Positions 33,961 to 41,920 of a stretch of 64,000 nt of DNA are shown one piece after another; within the stretch, counting starts at the first letter, position 1; each line of letters opens with the position of its first letter. Source of the stretch: Treponema sp. (GTDB taxonomy: Bacteria > Spirochaetota > Spirochaetia > Treponematales > Treponemataceae); NCBI GenBank assembly GCA_017940005.1, contig JAGAZO010000017.1:62001-126000 (forward strand). The letters are read 5' to 3'. Both the position numbers and the translations under genes were made by a program. Under the pieces are notes generated by a model. The model was not told the DNA's origin, did no database searches, and saw nothing but the letters and a program-made list of their open reading frames with translations.

Positions 33961-34884
33961 CTATTCTATTTTCCAACGATTGTGCGCATCTTTTGAAAAG
34001 CGCTTTGCATTCACTTCAAGCAAACGCCCGTCTTCGCCGAGCATTTTCACCATCGATGTAATAGGATTCACTTCAGTGATTTTGAAATTAGTGTTGTCGT
34101 AAATGAGCCTAATTCCTTCGGACGGTAAATGCTTGCGCGCCTCGTTATACCAATCGAATTCGTATGAAAGGCAGCACAAAAGCCTACCGCACTGCCCCGC
34201 TATTTTCGTTGAATTGAGCGAAAGATTCTGCTCTTTTGCCATGCGTATAGAAACAGGACGGATTTTATCTGAAACTGCATGACAACAAAACGGTCGGCCA
34301 CACACACCGAGCCCGCCAACAATACGTGATTCATCGCGTACACCAATTTGACGCAGCTCAATACGTGTTTTGAACACTGCCACCAAATCTTTTACGAGCT
34401 CACGGAAATCAACACGGTTGTCTGCACTGAAAAAAAACAGCGCCTTTTGTTCGCCAACAAGGAAATGCACTGCAACCAATTTCATATCAAGCCGATGCGC
34501 GGCAACTTTTTCTTTAAAAATTTCGGCAGCATTCGCTTCTTTTGCTTTTAATTCTTCAGCACGTTTAAAATCATCTTTTGTTGCAAGCTTCTCAATTTGC
34601 ACAACATCCGCCTGCTTGATGCCATATGGCTTTTTTACCACGCCGAGCACAAGCGCCATATCGCGACCATAACGTGACTGCGCAATGACAAAATCGCCTG
34701 CCTTTACGCTGCCCGCATTGCCAGCAAGCGCATACATGCTTTCACATGAATACATAAGCTTCAAATGATAGAGCGGTTTATCGGAAGTAAAATTGCCGTT
34801 TGTCTGCTCAATTTCTTCTATGCTATCTTCAAGCTCCGCAAGCTTTTCATCATCATCTATATCGTTTTTAAAAATATCACTCAT
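33961..34884 (-). CDS. ricT: RicT/YaaT PSP1-domain protein
   Basis: A 307-residue PSP1-domain protein. Residues 40-220 form the PSP1 core. The hallmark Cys set is present in GGLGVCGRPFCCHAVS and GQCGRLLCCLSYEF, which in Bacillus RicT joins the iron-sulfur complex with RicA and RicF that guides RNase Y maturation of mRNAs. The partners are not in this window. GGAGGAG stands 6 bases before the ATG. It is the last gene of a same-strand group M23-bactofilin-YaaR-RicT; a similar grouping occurs in other treponemes as I recall. Confidence 0.92.
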   Translation of the reverse strand: MSDIFKNDIDDDEKLAELEDSIEEIEQTNGNFTSDKPLYHLKLMYSCESMYALAGNAGSVKAGDFVIAQSRYGRDMALVLGVVKKPYGIKQADVVQIEKLATKDDFKRAEELKAKEANAAEIFKEKVAAHRLDMKLVAVHFLVGEQKALFFFSADNRVDFRELVKDLVAVFKTRIELRQIGVRDESRIVGGLGVCGRPFCCHAVSDKIRPVSIRMAKEQNLSLNSTKIAGQCGRLLCCLSYEFDWYNEARKHLPSEGIRLIYDNTNFKITEVNPITSMVKMLGEDGRLLEVNAKRFSKDAHNRWKIE

Positions 34885-34905
34885 ATATACTCCTCCGCAA
34901 TATTA

Positions 34906-35433
34906 TCAAGAAACAAATATATCAACTATCAGCCCTTGTATCTCCTCAACTTTTTTTAAAAGCGCCAATCTATCAACCTGATTTGCAAGAATCTCAGATG
35001 CAAGCGTATGTAATTCATTGTCTATGACTTGAATCTGCACAAACACGCGCATTTTATGCGTGCGCTTGTCGGGTAGCCGCTTGTGCTCTTCAAGTTCAAA
35101 ACTGTGCTTTACCACATATTTCATAAGCTGACTTACTGCTTGCCGATAGCGCGCAAACGCATCGGAAGAAAGAGAATCAACAAGCGCATCGCCAGCCATA
35201 GTAACTCTATCTTTCAAAAAAACGATTGCCTCGTCAACAGCCATGCCGGCAATCTCTGTCGGCAACCCGCTTGCGACAAGCTCGTTTATTTCTTCGCTCT
35301 TTTTAAGCGCCGCTTTAAATGTACTGATTTTAGAGCTTGCACGTTGTTTTTCTTTTTTTTTTGCTACTTCGCCTGCGGCAGATGCGACAGCAGAAAAATA
35401 CAGCGATGAATTAATGTGCTCAACAGTGTTCAT
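34906..35433 (-). CDS. YaaR-like protein (DUF327)
   Basis: A 175-residue largely helical protein of the DUF327/YaaR family. The core runs VDEAIVFLKDRVTMAGDAL through SQLMKYVVKHSFELEEHK and ends with coiled-coil-prone helices (ALLKKVEEIQGLIVDIF). In Bacillus yaaR lies near yaaT (ricT), and the same neighbourhood is kept here, which supports the call; the molecular role is unknown. The ATG overlaps the bactofilin stop codon (ATGA), so it is translationally coupled to bactofilin, and ricT follows after 21 bases. Confidence 0.85.
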   Translation of the reverse strand: MNTVEHINSSLYFSAVASAAGEVAKKKEKQRASSKISTFKAALKKSEEINELVASGLPTEIAGMAVDEAIVFLKDRVTMAGDALVDSLSSDAFARYRQAVSQLMKYVVKHSFELEEHKRLPDKRTHKMRVFVQIQVIDNELHTLASEILANQVDRLALLKKVEEIQGLIVDIFVS

Positions 35434-35843
35434 ACAAACGCCGCCTTATTTCTAATAGCTTTTGCCTGAAGATACTGGTCAGCCGCCTCTTCATATTTCT
35501 TTTCATCGTCAAGCGCTATGCAATGCCCATGAAAAATCACATTTTCTTCAATTTGTACTTTTTTAGAGATAATGTCACCTATGACAACTGCAGATGAAAG
35601 GAGGCGCACACTATCTTTTGCATTGATGTCACCAACAACAATGCCGCCGATAATCACAGACTTTGCAGAAAGATTTCCATGAAAACGCGAACGTTCACCT
35701 ATCTGCACATTGCCGTCTGTTTCAAGATTACCGTCTATATCGCCTTCAATGCGCACGGAGCCATTTATACGAACATTGCCCGTAATTGCCGACGCCTCAC
35801 CTACTATTGTGTTGAATGAAAAATCATCAAAGCGCAACGCCAT
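35430..35843 (-). CDS. Bactofilin
   Basis: A 137-residue bactofilin-family polymer-forming protein. The central beta-helix repeats are clear: ITGNVRINGSVRIEGDIDG, LETDGNVQIGERSRFHGNL and SAKSVIIGGIVVGDINAKD. Bactofilins assemble into filaments at the membrane and position cell-wall enzymes; a common partner is an M23 endopeptidase, and exactly such a gene lies 3 bases upstream. Both appear cotranscribed from the promoter at 36.95 kb. In a spirochaete a role in cell curvature or periplasmic architecture is an attractive guess. Confidence 0.93.
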   Translation of the reverse strand: MALRFDDFSFNTIVGEASAITGNVRINGSVRIEGDIDGNLETDGNVQIGERSRFHGNLSAKSVIIGGIVVGDINAKDSVRLLSSAVVIGDIISKKVQIEENVIFHGHCIALDDEKKYEEAADQYLQAKAIRNKAAFV

Positions 35844-35846
35844 AAG

Positions 35847-36869
35847 CTAATTGGAGAATTTCACATTGATATATTGCGCGGGATTAACAATACTGGAACC
35901 AATGTGTACTTCGTAATGAAGATGCGGACCTGTCGTAACGCCAGTATTACCGACATAGCCGATTATATCACGCTGTGACACAAACTGTCCTTTCAATACG
36001 CTTGCATACATGAGATGAGCATAGCGCGTGTAGATGCCATGCTTGTGTTTGATGATAACGTAGTTTCCGTAGCTTGCGTCATAGCCTACCGTAACAACTT
36101 GCCCGTTCGCAGTCGCAATCACCGGGTCGCCCGAACGGTATGTGGAAAAATCAATGCCCTTGTGAATGTACCATTGCCCCGTAATAGGATGTTCGTTTGC
36201 GCCGAATGCCATAGAAATGTGCGCATTGGGATTCTTGAGCGGCCATATGCTCGGTATTTCTGTAAACAGCGTATTTTGACTTTCAAGCATTTTACCGATT
36301 TGCTCAACAGGTTGCACAGCATTTTCAAGGTATGACGTGAGCTGCTTTACATCTTCTGTTTCGCGCAACGAACCGGTGACTGTTTCGCGCGTACCAAAAA
36401 GAGATGACAAATCGCTCCCTGATAGAGGCGCGCGCGAAACGCTGCTCGACTCTGCAATGCCGAGCAGTGAAAGCGACTGCGACAGCGATGTTTGAAACCG
36501 CTTTGCCGCTTGCATGAGGTTCATGTTTTCGTCACGCAATTCGTCAAGACTTGCCTGCGTTTCGCGGTTTTGCAACGTAAGTTGTGAAATTGCAACACTT
36601 GACTTTATAGCTTTTCTATCAAAATAAAAAAATGACATGACAATGCCAACCACAAGTGCTGTTCCAAGCGCAAGCGCAAATACATTTGTCTGAAAATTGA
36701 TAACCCTGCTTTGAGAATGCGGGACAATCATTATGGTAAGTTTGCTGTCAAATAGTTTAAATACGCGCACAGCAGCGTCTTTTATCATGCAAAAAAAGGA
36801 ATAGACGACATTGCTTGTTTTTGAGGCAACCTTTTTTTCTATTTTTTTATATTTTTGTGTCCGAGCCAC
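35847..36869 (-). CDS. M23 family metallopeptidase (LytM type), membrane anchored
   Basis: A 340-residue protein with an N-terminal cytoplasmic tail, one membrane helix (VFALALGTALVVGIVMSFFYF, about residues 64-84), a coiled-coil region and a C-terminal M23 domain. The catalytic set is complete: HKGIDFSTYRSGDP (first His and Asp) and HLHYEVHIG (last His pair), so it should cleave peptidoglycan cross-links. The start is GTG at 36869 with AGGAG six bases upstream. Bactofilin follows after 3 bases. A consensus promoter lies about 60 bases upstream of the start. Confidence 0.93.
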   Translation of the reverse strand: MARTQKYKKIEKKVASKTSNVVYSFFCMIKDAAVRVFKLFDSKLTIMIVPHSQSRVINFQTNVFALALGTALVVGIVMSFFYFDRKAIKSSVAISQLTLQNRETQASLDELRDENMNLMQAAKRFQTSLSQSLSLLGIAESSSVSRAPLSGSDLSSLFGTRETVTGSLRETEDVKQLTSYLENAVQPVEQIGKMLESQNTLFTEIPSIWPLKNPNAHISMAFGANEHPITGQWYIHKGIDFSTYRSGDPVIATANGQVVTVGYDASYGNYVIIKHKHGIYTRYAHLMYASVLKGQFVSQRDIIGYVGNTGVTTGPHLHYEVHIGSSIVNPAQYINVKFSN

Positions 36870-36937
36870 ACTATGCTCCTGATTAAGATATAGCTATTAT
36901 GAATCGCTCTCCAAAAAATACAAACAGTGCAAATGCT

Positions 36938-36966
36938 ATTATAGCATATCGGCAGATTTATGTCAA
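36938..36966 (-). promoter_or_regulatory. Consensus promoter of the M23-bactofilin operon
   Basis: TTGACA (36961-36966), 17-base spacer and TATAAT (36938-36943), with TGC before the hexamer, all on the minus strand. Leader of about 60 bases. Confidence 0.85.
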
Positions 36967-36985
36967 ATGCATGATAAAAATTAAG

Positions 36986-37014
36986 TTGACTTCACGCAAA
37001 AGGTATGGTATCTT
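36986..37014 (+). promoter_or_regulatory. tatD-dusB promoter
   Basis: TTGACT (36986-36991), 17-base spacer, TATCTT (37009-37014) with TGG before it. Leader of about 48 bases to tatD, which has AAGGAAG as ribosome site. Confidence 0.7.
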
Positions 37015-37069
37015 ATAAAGAGTATCGGAAAAATCCGAGTATCACATCACATTTTTAAGGAAGCAAGCC

Positions 37070-37852
37070 ATGCAGTTTTTTGATACTCATGCCCACATTG
37101 GGCTTATTTATGATGATCCTATTGAACAGTTGCGCGTTATTCAGCAGGCAAAACAGGCTGGTGTTGCCCGCATTATTTCTATTAATAACAGCTTGCACGA
37201 TTTTACGCGCGTATACAATACGCTCAAAGTTGTGCCCGGCATGTATCACGCTGTCGGCGTCGCGCCGTCAGAAGTGACAAATCCTGGCAAAGATTATGTA
37301 AAATTCATTGAAGACAGCCTCAAGCTGCCGAACATTGTCGCTGTAGGAGAGACAGGACTCGACTATTACAAGCAGTTTGGCGACAAGCGCACGCAAATTG
37401 AGCTTTTTATCACGCAGCTTGAGATTGCGCAAAAGCACAATTTGCCAGTGATTATTCACAACCGCGATGCGGGCAAAGACGTGTTCGACGTGCTTTCGGA
37501 GCGCATTCCCTCTGCTGGCGCGATTTTCCACTGCTACTCTGAAGATGCGGAATACGCGCAACGCTGTCTCGACGCAGGGCTCAACGTGTGGTTTTCATTT
37601 GCGGGCAATTTGACGTACCGCAACGCACGCAATTTGCATGAAACGGCGCTCAACGTGCCAGTGGAGCGAATTCTCATAGAAACGGAAAGCCCGTTTATGA
37701 TTCCTGCCGAATTCCGCGAGCGAAAGCGCACTATGCCGGCGTATCTCACTTCGACAGCGCATTTTCTTGCAGACTTGCTTGAAATGGACATAGAAGCGTT
37801 GAGCGCGCAACTGTGGACGAACAGCTGCAAAGCATTCAACATATCCGAGTGA
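37070..37852 (+). CDS. TatD-family metal-dependent hydrolase
   Basis: A 260-residue TatD-type TIM-barrel hydrolase, probably a 3'-5' DNA exonuclease or D-aminoacyl-type hydrolase. Metal-binding residues appear in FDTHAHIG, VGETGLDYYKQFG, VIIHNRDAG and FHCYSED. The block that normally reads ETDAP or ETDSP has Glu for Asp (ETESPFMIP), an unusual change at a metal or base position. AAGGAAGC precedes the ATG by 5 bases. The stop codon overlaps the dusB start (TGATG), so both proteins are made from one message. Confidence 0.92.
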   Translation: MQFFDTHAHIGLIYDDPIEQLRVIQQAKQAGVARIISINNSLHDFTRVYNTLKVVPGMYHAVGVAPSEVTNPGKDYVKFIEDSLKLPNIVAVGETGLDYYKQFGDKRTQIELFITQLEIAQKHNLPVIIHNRDAGKDVFDVLSERIPSAGAIFHCYSEDAEYAQRCLDAGLNVWFSFAGNLTYRNARNLHETALNVPVERILIETESPFMIPAEFRERKRTMPAYLTSTAHFLADLLEMDIEALSAQLWTNSCKAFNISE

Positions 37853-38844
37853 TGCTCTATCATCCAGTGACAATCGGCGGCAGCGCACAACCGCTTTCTC
37901 TTGATGGCAACATTTTTCTCGCTCCTGTAGCAGGCTACAGCGACAGGAGTTTCCGTTCAATCTGCGTAGACTGCGGGGCTTCGTTCACATACACGGAGAT
38001 GGTCTCTGCAGAAGCGCTTGTGCGGCGGAGCGACAAAACGCATGTGATTATGCGCCGCGCCCAAAACGAGCGGCTGTATGCAGTGCAGATTTTTGGCAGC
38101 AACCCTGAAACGATTTCACGCGCAGTTGCTATTGTGCTTGACGCTACGAGCTGCTCGTGTCTCGACATAAACTGCGGCTGTCCCGTGCCAAAAATTGTTA
38201 AGACAGGGGCAGGTTCCGCACTCATACGCAATCCCGACAAATTGCACAATGTTGTGCGTGCCGCTGTTGCAGCTGCGCACGGGAAAGTTCCTGTCACAGT
38301 GAAAATCCGATCAGGGTGGGATGCGCACGAGATGACGTGGAAAGAAGCGGCAGCGGCGGCGCTCGATGCAGGCGTCTCAGCCATTACGATTCATCCGCGC
38401 ACGCGCGCGCAAGGCTACGAGGGCACGGCGGACTGGAACGTTATCGCATCGCTCGTGGAATTTGTTGCAGGACGCATTCCCGTTTTTGGAAGCGGCGACT
38501 TGTTCACGCCCGAAGATGCGCGCGACATGCTTTTGCAAACAGGCTGCGACGCAGTGATGTTTGCGCGCGGCGCAATGGGAAATCCGTTTATTTTTACTGA
38601 AACAACAGCATTGTTAAAAACAGGAAGCTATAGCAGCGTAAACAGCGCCGCGCGCATTGCAGCGGGGTTCAAGGAGCTTGAGCTGCTTGCGTCAGATGTT
38701 GGCGAAGAACACGCGTGCAAAGAGATGCGCAAACGGTTTTGCGCGTACACAAAAGGCATTGCAGGTGGAGCGGAGTTGCGAAATCGCCTTGTGCACGCCG
38801 CAACGATTGCAGAATACAACGACATACTGCACGCATATACATGA
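37852..38844 (+). CDS. dusB: tRNA dihydrouridine synthase (DusB type)
   Basis: FMN enzyme reducing specific uridines in tRNA to dihydrouridine. 330 residues from the ATG at 37852. The start motif NIFLAPVAGYSDRSFR binds FMN, the catalytic Cys is in DINCGCPVPKI, followed by KTGAGSALIRNP and VKIRSGWD, and FGSGDLFTPEDA with MFARGAMGNP at the phosphate site. The start overlaps the last base of the tatD stop codon, which rules out an in-frame start 39 bases earlier inside tatD. The gene ends 157 bases before the next promoter; that gap shows only a short ACATGCGCATGT palindrome. Confidence 0.94.
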   Translation: MLYHPVTIGGSAQPLSLDGNIFLAPVAGYSDRSFRSICVDCGASFTYTEMVSAEALVRRSDKTHVIMRRAQNERLYAVQIFGSNPETISRAVAIVLDATSCSCLDINCGCPVPKIVKTGAGSALIRNPDKLHNVVRAAVAAAHGKVPVTVKIRSGWDAHEMTWKEAAAAALDAGVSAITIHPRTRAQGYEGTADWNVIASLVEFVAGRIPVFGSGDLFTPEDARDMLLQTGCDAVMFARGAMGNPFIFTETTALLKTGSYSSVNSAARIAAGFKELELLASDVGEEHACKEMRKRFCAYTKGIAGGAELRNRLVHAATIAEYNDILHAYT

Positions 38845-39007
38845 GCCATACACAAATGGTGTAAGCGGCAAGTTAGATACGCACTACTCGTGCAACAGAA
38901 ACAGCGCAATGTGCAAAAACTACGACGAAGATGCCGCGTCAGGACTTTGCCGATGCGCTTGCAATTTGCGTAGACAAAATTACAACATGCGCATGTAAAA
39001 CATGTGT

Positions 39008-39056
39008 TATACTAGCAGCTCACTGCTTGATGAAACGGGGCAATACGAGTTAAAAT
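39008..39056 (+). promoter_or_regulatory. Promoter region of the DUF5312 gene
   Basis: Two candidates: an extended -10 TG-T-TATACT (hexamer 39008-39013) giving a 40-base leader, or TTGATG (39027) with an 18-base spacer and TAAAAT (39051-39056) only 5 bases before the ATG. No ribosome site separates them. Confidence 0.4.
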
Positions 39057-39061
39057 GGCAC

Positions 39062-40639
39062 ATGGGCATTTTCCAAACTATCATCGATTTTTTCGGCTCG
39101 TTATTCAATAAGCAGTCTCCTGACAGTCAACAACGCGCACAACGTAAAAAGCTTGAAAGCGAACTAAAAAAGTTTCAGCCCGAATTATACAAAAATGGAA
39201 ATATTCTCCCCAATTTTGCGGAAGCTGTCCGCATCCTCTACGTAAACACAAAACCGCTCAATGATTTATTTCTAGATACAATAGGCGGCACAGACATTCC
39301 ACGCCGACAGCGTTTTGAATCACAGCTTGTGCTCACTGGCTTTTCGCCTGACGACCAAGAAGCTGTTCACTCGCTTTCATATGAAAACAGAAAAAAGGCG
39401 ATTCTCGAACACGAAAATGCGAGCGCCCGTCAATTTGACTTACAAAAACGTACGCTCGACAATATAGTGAAGCTGCTTGAAGGCAGCGTTTTTAAAAATA
39501 TCGACAAAGAACTGATAGCGCTGCATCAGCTTGTGGATTTATGCCGTTTCAATTTTGTTGCACTACTTCAACCATTCGATGCAAATTTTTCATCTATAGA
39601 TATTCAATATAAGCCATTGTATCAAGAAGTTTCGCTCTCGCGACTGGGAAATGCAATAGAAGATTTATACTTTCAAATTGCAGGATTACAAATAAACAGC
39701 GCAGTTGCACAAGCAGTTATCGCGCTTGCACAGTTGAAAAACAACATGCCGCTTCCTGTCGCAAAAAGCGATGCGTACTTAGAAAATGTAAAAAAAATCG
39801 CGTATGTCATAACGCATATCCTTACTGCAGACCATTTGCAAACGCTCATAAAAATTCACAAAGAAGATGCGACATATGTTCCAAAAACTGTTGAGTACAA
39901 AGAATCGGCAAGAAATAATTTTGCCCTGCGCATTCAGCAGCAATTTCATGCGGACGAACAGCGTATAAAAACAGAACTCAAAGACATGCGCTTGAGCAAT
40001 GAACTTGCACAGCTGTTTAATGGAATACACCTTGCTGCGCTTTCCGGCTACGACAACGCAATGAATGCAAAACTTCAGGCAAGCACTCCGCTTTCATTCG
40101 CTTGGATTACGCCGCTGCAAATTCTAAAAACCTTTTTGCAGCAATACATTTCAGAATCAATAACAACATTGCTTAACGCTATAGTCATTGAAGGTTTTTT
40201 TAATAATCCTCTCTATAAAACAGAATTCTCAACAACAGTGTTCGCCGCAACAGAATGTGCTGCAAAACTCCAGTCTTTCGAAAATTTGTTTGAGCGTGGA
40301 AATCAATATGACACTGCTGTACTTGAAGGATACATTAGAGACAGCCATAAAGATACAGATTTTTTTGCAAAAATGGAATCAATGGTTCAAATGATAAACA
40401 ATAATGCGCAAAAGCTTGTGCACGATGAAGTAAATAATCTCCAGGAACTGCATACGCAAATAGGAGAACTGCTCATTGACGTAAAAAAACCGAACGGTGA
40501 AATAATATCAAATCTTCGCATACTCATGATGTCGTCACGCAATAGAGACAATTTCGACATGCTTGAGCATCAATATCCAAGCTGGGAAATTTTCTTTGAA
40601 ATTATGAAAAATTATACGATAATAAAAAAGGCAACTTAA
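39062..40639 (+). CDS. DUF5312 family protein, spirochaete-specific
   Basis: A 525-residue cytoplasmic, mostly helical protein. I place it in DUF5312 from its length, the N-terminal MGIFQTIIDFFGSLF segment and the long regular helices with few Cys or Trp. The ATG at 39062 is preferred over an upstream in-frame ATG because the conserved start lies here. Residues 180-520 contain several heptad-like stretches. No catalytic motif is visible. Function is unknown; the family seems restricted to spirochaetes. It stands alone between dusB and an exported protein gene. Confidence 0.7.
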   Translation: MGIFQTIIDFFGSLFNKQSPDSQQRAQRKKLESELKKFQPELYKNGNILPNFAEAVRILYVNTKPLNDLFLDTIGGTDIPRRQRFESQLVLTGFSPDDQEAVHSLSYENRKKAILEHENASARQFDLQKRTLDNIVKLLEGSVFKNIDKELIALHQLVDLCRFNFVALLQPFDANFSSIDIQYKPLYQEVSLSRLGNAIEDLYFQIAGLQINSAVAQAVIALAQLKNNMPLPVAKSDAYLENVKKIAYVITHILTADHLQTLIKIHKEDATYVPKTVEYKESARNNFALRIQQQFHADEQRIKTELKDMRLSNELAQLFNGIHLAALSGYDNAMNAKLQASTPLSFAWITPLQILKTFLQQYISESITTLLNAIVIEGFFNNPLYKTEFSTTVFAATECAAKLQSFENLFERGNQYDTAVLEGYIRDSHKDTDFFAKMESMVQMINNNAQKLVHDEVNNLQELHTQIGELLIDVKKPNGEIISNLRILMMSSRNRDNFDMLEHQYPSWEIFFEIMKNYTIIKKAT

Positions 40640-40691
40640 AATACAGCATTTGTTATAAAATTTATTTTTGAAGGATTGTTTTATCAACAAC

Positions 40692-41429
40692 ATGCAGAAA
40701 ACAACACAGAGGCGTGCGCGCGCTGTAACATTCTTTTGTCTCTTTGCAGGAATATTTTTTCTGCCCACATCACATGTTTTTTTTGTTCCAAGCAGAGCTT
40801 TTGCACAAACTCCTGACGATATTGTGCATATACGCATTCCGCTGTGGGCAGAACTCGACGCGTATCCTGGATTTGAAGCGGCGAACAGCACGTCGGACGG
40901 CATGTTTGATTATTCAATCGGGCGGCTCAAGCAGCTTGCACCGTTTATGATAGGCGGCATGGTAAACGGCTGGAATTTTTCATATACGCCTTCAGACAAG
41001 TTGCGCGGCGTCGAAGAGTACATAGAGTTTTCCGCAGTGCAAGAGCTTGGCGAATATGAGCAGGCAATCACATACGTTGCGCCGCTCGTGCAGGACAGCC
41101 GCCTTACGTGCTGGATTGAATTCACGAGAACGCCGCACATGGTGCGCAATTATCAGCTGTGGGCATCAATCACACACGAAACAATTCACGGCGTAGGCTA
41201 CGGGAAAATTTCTGACGGCTTTGACGGGCTGACGAATGCGGTAAAAGATGCAATCAGAGACGCAGTGCGAGAGCATTTCCGCACAAAAATCAAAAATAAG
41301 CCCAAAGAGATACGCGGCAAAGTGCTCATACGGAGAACACCGCTCATAGGAATCGATGCGGGCAGATATAAAGTACAACTTGATTTTTTTCTGGAAACTG
41401 ATAGAATAGTACCGTACACGCAGTTTTAA
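40692..41429 (+). CDS. Exported protein of unknown function
   Basis: A 245-residue protein with a long signal peptide (Arg-rich start, hydrophobic core FFCLFAGIFFLP) ending SRAFA-Q near residue 40. The mature part holds WAELDAYPGFE, a stretch IGRLKQLAPFMIGGMVNGWNF and a basic C-terminal region. I recognise no family. The ATG at 40692 is preferred over a TTG 24 bases earlier, because the earlier start would place four hydrophilic codons before the signal peptide. A terminator follows. Confidence 0.7.
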   Translation: MQKTTQRRARAVTFFCLFAGIFFLPTSHVFFVPSRAFAQTPDDIVHIRIPLWAELDAYPGFEAANSTSDGMFDYSIGRLKQLAPFMIGGMVNGWNFSYTPSDKLRGVEEYIEFSAVQELGEYEQAITYVAPLVQDSRLTCWIEFTRTPHMVRNYQLWASITHETIHGVGYGKISDGFDGLTNAVKDAIRDAVREHFRTKIKNKPKEIRGKVLIRRTPLIGIDAGRYKVQLDFFLETDRIVPYTQF

Positions 41430-41436
41430 AACTCAG

Positions 41437-41470
41437 AACCTGTTTGCTAACTTCGTTATCAAACAGGTTT
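41437..41470 (+). terminator. Terminator after the exported protein gene
   Basis: AACCTGTTTG (41437-41446) pairs with CAAACAGGTT (41460-41469) around a 13-base loop. The downstream T-tract is broken, so it may be partial. Confidence 0.65.
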
Positions 41471-41498
41471 AATCTGTCATTTTGTTGGAGGCATGATG

Positions 41499-41906
41499 AT
41501 GAAAAAAATATTCGTTTTGGCAAGTGTGATTTTTGCATCGAGCATGTTGTTTGCGCAAAACACGCAGTCGTTTACGCCAGAGACATCGATAAACAACAAA
41601 GGCTATGATGAAAAGACGACGCTCATCATCGTGCCAGAAAATCAGCATCTTCGCGACCAGACGGCAACAGTGCGCATTGAATACACGCCCATGTACGACG
41701 AGGTGCGCATCTACTACACATGTATGTACGTCACTTACGATAAAGCCGAAGCAATGAATACGGTAATGGAATGCCTCATTGATTTTATGAAAGATAACCA
41801 GTATTACCACTATACGTACCTTGCTCGCGACCGCGAAAAATATTTTAAAAACGAACGCGGCTACAGTTGTGCGCAATATATGTCGTATGTAAAATTCACA
41901 CGGTAA
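41499..41906 (+). CDS. Small exported protein of unknown function
   Basis: A 135-residue protein with a clear signal peptide, MKKIFVLASVIFASSMLFA, cleaved before Gln. The mature 115 residues are rich in Tyr and Glu with DEVRIYYTCMYVTYDKAEAM and end YVKFTR. No family was recognised. Three ATGs lie in a row; the third, at 41499, has the best spacing (7 bases) from GGAGG. pheS starts 14 bases after the stop codon and has no ribosome site of its own, so pheS may depend on read-through from this gene. Confidence 0.75.
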   Translation: MKKIFVLASVIFASSMLFAQNTQSFTPETSINNKGYDEKTTLIIVPENQHLRDQTATVRIEYTPMYDEVRIYYTCMYVTYDKAEAMNTVMECLIDFMKDNQYYHYTYLARDREKYFKNERGYSCAQYMSYVKFTR

Positions 41907-41920
41907 TTCAGGCTTTTTAC

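Noticed and set aside
38984-38995. ACATGCGCATGT palindrome between dusB and the DUF5312 gene
   Set aside because: Short, no loop or T-run, and no matching copy at other promoters.
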